The translations under genes were made by a program, and so were the position numbers. DNA of 64,000 bases. Origin: Membranipora membranacea (taxonomy: Eukaryota > Bryozoa > Gymnolaemata > Cheilostomatida > Membraniporidae). A model generated the notes under the pieces. The model searched no databases, was not told where the DNA came from, and saw only the letters and a list, made by a program, of their open reading frames with translations. Positions 26,672 to 37,900 of the stretch are shown piece by piece. The stretch covers positions 14,074,001 to 14,138,000 of the forward strand of contig OU612065.1 in NCBI GenBank assembly GCA_914767715.1, in the 5' to 3' direction. The stretch's first letter is position 1. The number at the start of each line of letters is the position of its first letter.

Positions 26672-26707
26672 ATTCTTACTAAGAAGAGAAACAATCTTAG
26701 TAAGAAT
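26672..26707. repeat. 12-bp arm hairpin
   Basis: ATTCTTACTAAG and its exact complement are separated by 12 nt. It lies between genes C and D with no T-run or gene end next to it, so there is no reason to call it a terminator. Confidence 0.6.
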
Positions 26708-27388
26708 GCTCTTTCTCTCATAGGTTCTTGAATCTACCATGACCGCCCAACCTCCCATGGGCTATTGTAAGCTCCTCTTGTGGAGTATGGGGTTAATCCC
26801 TGCCTCCAATGCGTTTTAATGATAAATAAATAGCATATATAAGTCCCTAATGAGCTGATTCTGACATAGAATATTAAATTATAGAATTTTTAGGCCATTC
26901 TATTGTGCATTCTAGGGGAGGCAGAGTGTCCCTGCCTCCCCTAGAACTACGGGCCTGTAATGGGATTTTAACTGAAAACTTATTTTTCTGTATCATGTTT
27001 AGAGTTTGCCATTTTTTTTTTGGCTTTTATTATCTCACTATAGATTTATGGGTGTGTTTGTGAATAAATAATTCAACCAAAATAACCAGATAATTCCATG
27101 CCAAATCCAGGTTGCTAGTACCACTTATAGGAGATAAATAACATACTTATAACTAAGGTTACTTAGGTAACTTAAGCCACAATTATTAACATTGCTAACG
27201 AAATGGATTAATTGCAGTACAAAGATCTTTTGGCCCTTTCAACTGCCACAATTATTCATGATTGTGTTGCAAATCTGTAGTGGCCTATCATAGTGGTTTT
27301 TTCATGACTAATAGTGATTGGTAGGGAACCTAATTATCATAAAAATATGCGCACACATGCTCCATTGCGTCAAGGCAGTCATGGTGTA

Positions 27389-27421
27389 CACACCCATTTG
27401 GTTTTTAGCCGTCTATAAAAG
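27389..27421 (+). promoter_or_regulatory. core promoter of acidic gene D
   Basis: CACACCC at 27389-27395 and a canonical TATAAAAG at 27414-27421, 58 nt before the ATG. This is the clearest TATA box of the four paralogues. Confidence 0.7.
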
Positions 27422-27471
27422 CAGGGAACAATAAACAGCATGCACACAAGTCAAACAGCAGTACAGCCAAG

Positions 27472-29717
27472 ATGAAGTTTGTGATTGTAGCTTTTTTTGC
27501 TCTTGTGGCGCTAGTTTGCACAGCTCCCTATGGAGATAGCCCAGTGGATAATACTCAAACAGCGGACCTAGGGCGTCAGGCTGATTCTAATGGTGCAGAA
27601 GATGGAAATGACCATCAAGATATTGATACAGCAGATATGGAAGAGCAAGATGGAGGTAATCCTGAGGTTGACACGGAAGATATTACAGAGCCAACCACTG
27701 CACAAGTTGCAGAGGCAACCACTGTACAAGTTATAGAGGCAACCACTGCTCAAGTTGCTGATACAACCGATATGGAAGAGCTAGATAGTGGTAATCATGA
27801 AGTTGATACAGAAGATGCTATAGAAGCAACCACTGTACAAGTTGCAGAGACAACCACTGCACAAGTTACTGAGGCAACCACTGCACAAGTTACCACTGTA
27901 CAAGTTACCGAGGCAACCACTGTACAAGTGACAGAGGCAACCACTGCAGAAGTTGCTGATACAGCTGACATGGAAGAGCTAGATAGTGATAACCATGAGG
28001 TTGATACAGAAGATGTTATAGAGTCAACCACTGCACAAGTTGCGGAGGCAACCACAGCACAAGGTAATTTTAACAGGAAAAAAATTAGCTCTGTTCAGGA
28101 GGGAGCTGTTATGCAACATTATATCATTTCAAACCCCTTACTATCATTTCTGAAGCATATTTGTGACCAAGATAATTCCTTTTTTTCAGATACTATCTAT
28201 GTTACTGATGCAACGGGTGGACATGATGCCGATAAAAATGATGAAATGGATCAGGACGAAGGTGCAGAAACTCAAGATATATATTTGACTGATGAAGAGG
28301 AGGAAACCAAACCATCAACAAATATGCCTGATGATACTGACAACATATCTACAGAGGACTTCAATGACACCATATCATCAATTGCATCAAGTGAACTAAG
28401 AGATGACGATGCATCCAGTGTCCAAGATGAGTCAGCTACTAGTACAGATGGAGAGATTGATGACAGCGTTGAGAGAGGAGAAGATAGCAAGGATGGTGAT
28501 GCTTCCAATGATGGCTTCAATCCAACAAGTGAATCAGTTGATGAAACAGATTCTGCAGAAAATCCTGATGACGTCTCATCTGGTATTTTAGATGATGGAC
28601 CTAAAGAGTCTGACAGCAGCTATGATTCAGTGGAAAGCACCAATATCGATGAGGAAGCAGACAATGAGGGAGATGATTCTCATGAATCTGATGTCAGCAG
28701 CATTGATGGAGACAGCGATGATAATTCAGAGGATGATATCGACTCAGATGATGATATCAATTCAGATGATGACATTGACTCCGTTGGTGATATCGATTCA
28801 GAAGGTACCAGTGATGCAGATGAAAGTGATGGCAGTGAGAGCAAAGAAGAGAGTGATAGCAAGAGTGACTCTGCAGACAACAGTAACTCCGCTGATGACA
28901 GCAACTCCGCCGATGGCAGTAACTCCGCCGATGAAAGTAATTCTGCCGATGACAGTAACTCTGTCGATGACAGTAACTCTGCCGATGAAAGTAATTCTGC
29001 CGATGACAGTAACTCTGTCGGTGACAGTAACTCTGCCGATGAAAGTATCTCCGCCGATGACAGCTACTCCGTTGATGATAGTAGTTCTGCTGATGACAGC
29101 AACTCAGCAGATCGCAGTTACTCTGCCGATGAAAGTACCTCCCAAGATGATAGCAATTCCCAAGATGATAGTGACTCCCAAGATGATAATGACTCCGCAG
29201 AGAACAGCAGCTCAGAAGATGACAGTGATAGTGAAAGTGATGGTGATTCAGACAGTCAAGAGAGTAATGAGGCTCAAACTTATTACAATGTTGCAGCAGA
29301 ATCTAGCAAAGAAGGTTTGTTTCATAAATTATTGAAGTGTGATAACTTACCTCAAAAATATTTTTCATCACATTTGACATGGAACAATTCTCTACCATTT
29401 GCAGTTTCTAATCGAAATAATTGTTATCAAAATACAGCTGATGTTGATGATGCTGTTCATAGATTCACTGGTGATTAGATTTGAACCCTCATTGTAAATC
29501 ATGTCTTGCATTCATGAGTTAAAAAATTTCCATTACAGATGAACTGAGAGTGCTGCTGAACAAATATGGACTAGATCTTGCTGGCTCAGAAGAAGATCAT
29601 CTACAGAGAATACTTGATCAAGCAGGCGCAGGAGGACTTGGCTACAACTCTGCCTCCTCCATTACTGCAATGTCCTTGCTGATGATGACAGCTATTGTTA
29701 TCAGATTTATATTTTAG
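27472..29717 (+). CDS. Thr-rich and Ser/Asp-repeat secreted, predicted GPI-anchored protein D (3 exons)
   Basis: Exons 27472-28063, 28190-29314 and 29539-29717 give 631 residues, both introns phase 1. An extra 33-nt in-frame exon at about 29440-29472 is possible but unproven. The signal peptide is MKFVIVAFFALVALVCTAPYG. Exon 1 encodes Thr-rich heptads (EATTAQV/EATTVQV) set in a longer repeat with DMEELDSGNHEVDTED, resembling an O-glycosylated stalk. Exon 2 is acidic and ends in about 15 Ser/Asp hexapeptides (DDSNSA type), then QDDSDS runs. Exon 3 encodes the shared C-terminal module (LNKYGLDLAG, LQRILDQAGA, YNSASS) and the tail MSLLMMTAIVIRFIF. It has the same layout as B and C but a different body. 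The composition suggests a phosphorylated, glycosylated polyanion at the cell surface; this is inference. Confidence 0.83.
27700..28063 (+). repeat. Thr-rich heptad coding repeats in gene D
   Basis: Repeats of about 21 nt encode EATTAQV-like heptads, grouped in blocks separated by DMEELDSGNHEVDTED. They look like mucin-type O-glycosylation sites. Confidence 0.7.
28876..29130 (+). repeat. 18-nt Ser/Asp coding repeats in gene D
   Basis: About 15 units of 18 nt encode DDSNSA-like hexapeptides. The pattern recalls dentin-phosphophoryn-style Ser/Asp repeats by convergence, not homology. Confidence 0.75.
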
Positions 29718-29787
29718 GCCCATTTTTCTCATATATAGGCAGCTTTGCCTCAGGTGCTATCATCCTATCTAGTCGCAAAACAGCTCG

Positions 29788-29880
29788 ATGTCAGCAATTT
29801 TAAAAAAGCTGAAAGCCATGTCGGCAGTAATGACGGCTGTTGTTATGACCAGTGTCTTATATTATTTGTGTATCTGGTCT
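29788..29880 (+). pseudogene. possible duplicated C-terminal tail of gene D
   Basis: About 70 nt after the gene D stop, the frame starting at 29788 reads AMSAVMTAVVMTSVLYYL. This resembles the gene D tail (AMSLLMMTAIVIRF) in both protein and DNA. It has no upstream acidic exon of its own. It could be a relic of a partial duplication or an alternative last exon. The evidence is short and weak. Confidence 0.3.
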
Positions 29881-30169
29881 AGTCACTCAGGTAATTTCCT
29901 ATTTACACCTACAGTATTTTTTTGTAGCTATTCATGTTATTCCATAAATTGCACATATTTCATTAAAACACATTTTTCGGTTGTTTTGAAAACGTAAACC
30001 AAACTCCATGTATATTTTGTATCAAGTGTAAATACTTTTTTTCACTTCTTTTGTAATCACAAATCCAGTAGATACAAGTTTAAATTCTTATATTTTTCCT
30101 AAGGTTTTTAAATTCAAAACTTCATTAAACCAAATTTATAACAATATAATATTATTTTTATTTGCACAA

Positions 30170-30175
30170 AATAAA
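30170..30175 (+). terminator. candidate polyadenylation signal, gene D
   Basis: AATAAA about 450 nt after the gene D stop, in AT-rich DNA. The distance is like that of genes A and C. Confidence 0.3.
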
Positions 30176-30659
30176 CTGATAAAAATTAATAAATTGTAAT
30201 ATATTATTTTTGATTCAAAAGAAGAAAAAAATAATATTGATTTCTAAATAACGATTGTGGCAGTTAGTATACTACAACTCTACAGTTTTTGATTTTTTTG
30301 ATGGTTAAAAATAATTCTCTTAGTACATGCACATGCATTTTGCAGCGGTCCTCAAAGAAGATACACTCAATAATGTTAAAAATAGAATTTAATTTCACAA
30401 TGTTCAAGGCTAAAGCCTATGATTGCATAACGTACGTATTCAAGCACCTCTGATGGAATGACTTGGGCAGTTTATGAGCATCTGATCACAGAACATCAGT
30501 TAGTTGCTTCGACAGTTTTTCTGTGATTCAAAGATCTGGCACTCACTAAAAAGAAATGAAATAGTCAGCTTTTTCCAACCCAACTGTTTTATTTGCATGC
30601 GAGAAGGGCTTGATTTTTTTATATTAAATCATAAGTGACTGTGAAAAAATCAGGTATTA

Positions 30660-30911
30660 GGTATCATTCTAGAGGTCTAAACTAGAATACTGCTCAAAGT
30701 TCATAAAAGCCTGTGGCCTCGAACTAAGTTTCAATTCGTTTCACTCGAAGTTGAGATGAGAAGGTACTAAAGATATTATTTCTATGATTTATACAGAACA
30801 GTATATTTTTAGTACCTCAAATTTGAGTGAAAATCAGTGAAACTGGGCAACAGGCTGTTAATAAACCTATAGCAGTATTCTAAATCAGACTGAGAACTTT
30901 AGAATGATACC
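30660..30911. mobile_element. 252-bp foldback element
   Basis: Two arms of about 115 bp are imperfect inverted copies. The left arm starts GGTATCATTCTAGAGG and the right arm ends AGAATGATACC. There is no ORF and no clear target-site duplication. It lies in the roughly 2.2-kb convergent gap between gene D and FAN1, where nothing else is seen. Probably an old MITE or foldback element. Confidence 0.6.
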
Positions 30912-31927
30912 AAAGACCCGATTCTTTCCCAATCACGATCAAAAGCTCAACTGAATAAGGAGCCAGCATTGTGTTGGTACAAAACCAAGTGATTTAGGTC
31001 GAAGACCAATGATACTGAGATGATATTCTAATAGGTTTCAAAAACACAAGTACTCAAGTACTTAGCACACAAGGGAGAAAGGATAGGCTGATTCATCTTA
31101 GAACTTAATGGCAGTCATTGTATATATTCATATTCTCGTTGATAGTGGTACATAAATGTAAATTTCCCCTTACTCATGCGTCATATTCCGTCAGCCTCGT
31201 GAAAGCTCCACCCTTACTGTTCGGGAAAACTGTACCAACATTCATTGTCACAAATGAGCTTTTCTAGAAATTTTATCCAAGTTTTGTTTTTTGCATGTAG
31301 ATTTGAGGTTCTGTGTTTGGAAATGATTTTGATCTTTTGCCTTTTTGCACTTGCTTAAAAATAGAGAAATTTATGGCTGGCTTACAGTAACTAAACCTCA
31401 TAATGTTATATAAACCTAGTAAACCTTGGTGCTAGCTAAAATTAAGTCACCCTAATACTAAACTCTAGCCAATATGCACTGATAGCGCTAGGTAAATTAA
31501 CTTTCAATATGATATATAATACCGGGGAATATGACATGTCCAATCGTTGTCAGCTACTTTATCACCTGTTTTAAGATCTAGTAAGTCAAAAAACCTCCCT
31601 ATCAGCGGTTAAACTTGGTAAAACAATCAAGAACTTTCGGATACATCTATTTATCTTGATAAATTATCATTCAGATTTGAGACACGCATTTCGACAAGAC
31701 CTCAAACAGTGCAATTTACAGCTCGTGCCCAATAATGCTGAAGTTTGGATCAATACTTTTCTTTGCAAGCAGAAAAATCAAAGCTAGATAACCCCCCTCC
31801 CTTGCCTGATCTGGATCTTATCCAGTTCTTTTAGAAAAACGGATTATACGAAAAGTTCATGTCTGGAGATATTAATTATGGCTGACTTTGAAATATATGA
31901 AATGCAGATGCAGCGCAGAAAACTTAC

Positions 31928-34900
31928 CCTTGACATAACAAACTTCAACCTGTGCTCCCCTTCTCATGAAGAAATCTAACCATAATATCTGCTTAGTGGA
32001 TAGCTTATCGTTCGGTCCCTTGACTTCTACAATCTGAAATTCATCCTCCTTTTGTCATACTCATCAACAAAAATTATAAAACAATCGATTCCTAAACATG
32101 TAAATCTAGGGCATCTAGTCTTTTTTGTTGTTTTTATTACAGATTACATCAGTTTACACATAATAACATAAATTGTTATAATTAATGTATTAATTATGTA
32201 TGTATAAATAACTTTTGTGCAGAAAGGGAAACGCGGCTTCTTCTAAATTTGTTTGTATTTTTAAAATTGACATTGATTTTATTTGGAAGTTTTTTTGTAA
32301 AATTTTTGCTGGCATATTCATAGTTAATAACGTATCATCAATACGAAATACAAATATAAGTACAAGAAATCAGAATAACAATTTTCCCATATGTACGGCT
32401 AGGGTTGTGAGGGAAGTGGTCTACCCAGACAATTAAGAGATAAGGTGCTTAATTCTCATAAGTGGCTTAGTTATTCTTGAGGAATAATTTCATCATTTTT
32501 GACCATTCATAAATCCAGATGTTGTTAGTTCATAACGGAAATCCTAGAGCTTATACCTTATAATCCTTTGTGTCAGCATTCCACATGGTGAGGTCAGGCA
32601 TTCCGCTTCGACAGAATCTGTAACCTCGGATAAATCTCTCACACATATCGGCCACAACATTTACACCCATACACAGGATCAAACCCTACAATGTGTAATG
32701 CGCTATCAAGTGTGTTGTAAGTGCTTCTTGCAATCATCAATAACAAACAGCTGGACAGGATCCAACAGAAATATCGCAAGAGTTTGTTTTATAATAGGGA
32801 GGGAAAAATACACAACCATAACTTGGCACAATCATTATGGTCACTGAGGAATTATGACCAGCGGTTACGATGAATATTAATCTATGATAATCATAGGGCA
32901 CATCAAATAATAGGGTTTCTCTAATTTTTTATAAGCCTGTAATACTACCACAGCATCCTCGGGCGAGCTGAATATATTCCAGGACACGCATACAGAGCAG
33001 ACATCATAGTGAGTACTCCATACACCATCAATAAGGGAGAGCAGATCCTGAAAATAAAGACATGAAAAAAGAATAAATTCATGCTGGTTTTCTACATTTG
33101 ATTCTCCAAGCATACACCAAATTTTAAAATGGTTTGCACTTGTTGGGCCAGGATATCTAGTGTAGTTAAGTCAATGCAAGCAACTAATTGCCATTTACAT
33201 TGGATGAAAACATTTTCTGGTATGACTGCAGTGAAGGGTGGCAAGGAAATCCGTTCTGCAGGCAAAATTAGATGTTCATTGCCTCAAAAAATGAGTCTTT
33301 GATAACCATAGATCAAAGCGACATAGCTTGGTTACTTGAATCATACTTCGAATGAGGATGTAGGGAGGTGGGGCACATCATTTTAATCACCTAGCTAACC
33401 ATAATATTAACAGCTACTCAATTTCATTAATTAGTTAATTAAAAGAACAAATATTTAATTGATCAATGTGAACTTTCAGCCAGTGAATTAAAGTGTGCCC
33501 TTGCACTAAGCTGGCTTATCCAACTGAGTGCATTGTCCTCTTGACAGTGAGATTAATTATAGTTATTTATTGTCTGAATTGCCAGTAATTTCATCAAAAC
33601 CAAAACATTCTCACCGTTTACCATTATGTAAATCTGTGTGAGCAACGCCCCAGGTGTCATAGATTATAAAATACTGAGTCACGGTGGCTATGTTGACAGG
33701 CTCGGCTCATTCTTAAATCTGATTGGTTGCCCATACAGATCTATTTTTAGCTCACGGTATACACCAAGTGTGCCATGTGACAGCATACCTCTGCAGGGTT
33801 AGCAGTTTTGTCTCTGGATTTCCTCCACACATGCAAATGGCACATGGCACATGACAGATGAATGAATTCATAAATAACAAACGTATTGATTGTTATAAAA
33901 CTGAATAATTATTACCTCAAATCAAAGGGTCTATATTTTTTTCATCTTATGCTACATATCACCATCCCATATTCTTTATCGTTCCATAAATACACATTCA
34001 TGTGCCGAGCAACTTACTCGATGCATATCTAAGCCAACTGGCATATTATATTTTAGATGGCAATCTGTGCATTCATTTTGCAAGAACTTATGATAGTAAT
34101 TTGAAATTTGGTTGAGAGACAGAGAGCATGTTTCTAATGAGTTTTATTGTAGGAAATTGGATGGAAGATATGATTTTCCAATTTTCAGACCGGACACAGA
34201 GTTGAAAGATATTGCCTTTGCAACATATTAATTTACAGCAGATTTTTGCTTTTTTTTTGGTGTGTGGATGTAAATGAGTTTACCTCCTCGGATGAATTTC
34301 TGAGTACATTAAGCTGTTTGTCGAGCATTTCACGCCTTCGCTCATAGAACAGATCGGTCTGGAAGTCCAGTGGTTGGTACTGGTGTAGGTTATAGAATGT
34401 ATCGGGTATATCCGGCATGTAGATAACATCCCAGAATAACAAACCATATATAGTAGTGAATACTGAACTCTCTGCATGCAAACCTAAAAGAAAAAAAGCA
34501 GATGAGCTTTTGGACTCGGGAGGAAAGGTATTTGGGCCAGCAAAAAACGAGAAACTCCATTAACTGCTACAACATTTTGCAAATTTAAATGATTGCATTT
34601 CTATGAATACGATTTCGCAGTGTGGTCAATTTGCTAAATGAGATTAAATAGTTGAGGATGCCAGTGTTGGGAGGGTTGATTTTGTTTTGGTGTGGTGCCA
34701 GGATGTGATCAATCTTACTATTGATTTATTGATGAATATGGGTCCTTGTTTTTGACACATGGCTACACTGCACATGGCTACACTGCACATGGCTACACTG
34801 CACATGGCTACACTGCACATGGCTACACTACACGTTTTTTCTGTCACAACAGAGTAACATTCCTGTGTCAAAGTAACAATTCATTTAAAAAACGTGAGAA

Positions 34901-37900
34901 ATAATATCAGAAATACATCAACCCAAATTCTGTACATTAATTGGAATGTTGTACCCATTCATCCTACGCACATGTAATGCATATCAATTTTAACATAGCA
35001 GCCTAACGGGTGAAAAATAAGACAGAAATGACATCATTAGGGGAAGCTACTAGAACCCACCAAATATACCTTGGTCTTGTAGTTCTTAAAATAATGAAAT
35101 AAAGTTATATTTCAACACGACCTACTAGCACACAGAATTAAGATTTCTAAAAAATCATTATCATTTTTTGTTTATTTTTCATTTCGAATAACTGAAAATC
35201 TTTAATTATACCATCTTTGCATAACAAATTATAAATTTTCTAGATTGCTTTGAAAATTTTTATCGCCCAAAAAAGCTATAGATTATATCACAATAACCTA
35301 GATTATTGTTTGAGAATGGGTGGGATAACAAAAAAATTTCTGGAAACAATACAATTAGCACATCAGTTTCTCACTGCTCACCTGTTTGTGGAAATGAGGG
35401 AAATCATTATTGTAAATTACCTTTTTCATATAATAAGACAGGTTCATCTCTTTTATCATTGACAAGATTACCTCAATTCACCCTCAATACTTTCCTACTT
35501 TGATGAAAGATTACAAATTATCAAAACAGCTAGACACCGGCACATTATAGATCATTCCTAATTCAAAATTGAAAAATAATAACATTGCAAGCAGGCGTAT
35601 CCAGGCAACACCCTTAATAAGATGCGGCTAGTGGAAATTTTTTTTAGCCTGCCATTAATCTACAGAAGTTAGAGAAAGAGATACAATAGGACGGCTAAAT
35701 ATCTACCGATGAAGGACCCAGTCATCCTGTTTAGTCAATGAACAGAAATAGAAAGTTATACAGACCAAAATAGCACTGATAACAATAATATGCAGATCAA
35801 CCTAGTTTTAGTTCAGTGGAAATGGCATTTTGTTATCATGACACTGAAATGACACTACCACTACTTCAAAAAAGTTCAAAGGTCCATCAGTAGTCCAGGT
35901 ACATTTGGCAGCTAACCAATAATTTATGCGAGATTGGCATCAAACCAATAATTCAAATGAGATAATCATCTGTTAAAAACTCCTGTTCTACCCATCATAT
36001 ACCATAATGTTATCTATGTGGATACTTTAACATTGAAAACCATTACGTCAGCAAGGAGGAAAATCAAACTCCCTAATGGTGCAATGGGGCGGGCATTTTT
36101 ATAACATTCATAACCATCAAGATCAGTGTGGGCGTATACATTTCAATTTTCATGTTATCCTGGAAGCAAACCCCTGGAACGGGGCAGGTGCGTTCTGTTA
36201 TTTCACAGCTAGAATGGAATCCGGGACCTCAATCTGGGACCTCTCTTCCACATGGGGAATGATAAAATTTTACCTCGATGCCCGAAGTCAGGCCCTGCTC
36301 AAAGTTATCATATATTGAGGGCGTTAGTGCTGAGTTGTTGATTTTTAATTAATCCAATTTCTGTTTGATTTTTGTATTTGTCTGGACATTAATGTCTTTA
36401 GCTGAGTAGTTTTCAAGTGGATGTTAGAGTTCACCACTTGCCTCTGGAGTGCACTCAGATATGATGTAAACAGTTTGCTAGTTGTAAAAAGTTTGGTACA
36501 AGCCACTTGAGAAATGCATCTAAGAACCTCACTCCAAAGAGTAATTTGCATTTCAAAACCTGATTTAAGCAGCACATAAAATAACCCCAACTAACAAACC
36601 ACTGGAATTCACTGCTGGTGTGCAATTAATGAAATATTCATAATAAAAAGTTTTTCATAACTTATGGGTAGGAAGAATTTGCATGAGAATGAAGAACTAA
36701 CTGTTAGTTTCCTCAAGAGCTATTAAGATTATACATAACTTCCAGTAACAATTTATTGATGAAGAAAAAGTACCAACTACTGAAATCCTCTGTACACCAT
36801 GTGACACTGCTTCTAGATTTATTAGATTGTGCTGTTTTTAATGGACTTGTTTCAAAGACAAAAGATAATTCTTTAGTATTTTTAGGCATGAAAATCTTCA
36901 AAAAAGGAGTTTTATAAAGATGTTAGTGCCCCTGATGGTATTGACTCGCTAGGGATATTAAAACATCGGCAAGTTCAATGATACACATTGTACCAAATTA
37001 TTTAAATAAGACTTAATTCCACATATAAGAATTCCAGCCTATCTTTGAAAAAAATGAAACAGTCTTTGGTAGGAATCTTAAAGCTAGCCATTATAATGTT
37101 TTGTTCATAAAACACTCTTTTTTGTACCCTGGGCTTTTGTTTTTCTTTATACTAGGTATTTTATGTTCTGGCAAGTAACGAAACACTAACCTCTGTTGAG
37201 TTGATATTTAGACATGTAATGTTGTAGCGCCACAGTCTCCACACTGCATTGAGATATACTACCATCACATGACGTGGTGACAAACACGTTAACTCTGTCA
37301 GAATCTGGTATCTTCCTGTCAAGCGTCGCACCACTGATTTCATACTGCAGAGAGATATCAAGTCAGAATCAATGTTAAACCAACGAAGAAAGTTGAGTGA
37401 CTCAGCCTCACATTTCAATCATGCTTGCTCAGCAACAATATACTTCATATCGTATCAATTATCATACAAACTACTCAGTTCTGTAGTCTGTAAAACTACC
37501 AACAAAGACATGCTTGTCATGAGCTATTCTAGCCTATAGTAAAGCACCACGAGCACGAAAAGTTAATTCTAAGTTTATAGCTGTCTTGGTTAACATATAA
37601 CTGATAGGAACTATAAGGATTTGCTATTTCAGATTGTTATCCTCTCTCTGAACTTATGTTCAATGAGAGGATAACTCGAAAATGACATGCTAATATTAAT
37701 AATCTTTTTATACAAGCTGGAGAAATCATTAACAATCATTAGATGAAAAAAAATGTAGTCTCCACCTTATTCAACAGATTAATTTCTGCTTGAACTATCA
37801 TAATTATTTCATATAACATGCTCTGGCTATAAACTACAGACTGCCGCATTAGTCACGAAGAGAAAATATATATCGTGAGGTCTTACATTTGGAGCAGGGA

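Larger units (their letters stand above)
25158..27388. other. gene-free interval between genes C and D
   Basis: Holds the 3' flank of gene C, with a candidate AATAAA at 25551-25556. It also contains a hairpin at 26672-26707 with 12-bp arms (ATTCTTACTAAG). No coding exon is recognised. Confidence 0.5.

Noticed and set aside
28592-29335. 247-codon Met/Thr-rich ORF overlapping gene D (and a similar one at 24358-24978 in gene C)
   Set aside because: Alternative frames kept open by the Ser/Asp repeats, with no signal peptide and no domain.
27472-29717. Orthology of gene D with vertebrate dentin sialophosphoprotein
   Set aside because: Only the Ser/Asp repeat style matches; the termini, GPI-like tail and family context differ, so convergence is more likely.
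34756-34830. CRISPR-like direct repeats
   Set aside because: Units are head-to-tail with no spacers, in an intron of an animal gene: a minisatellite.
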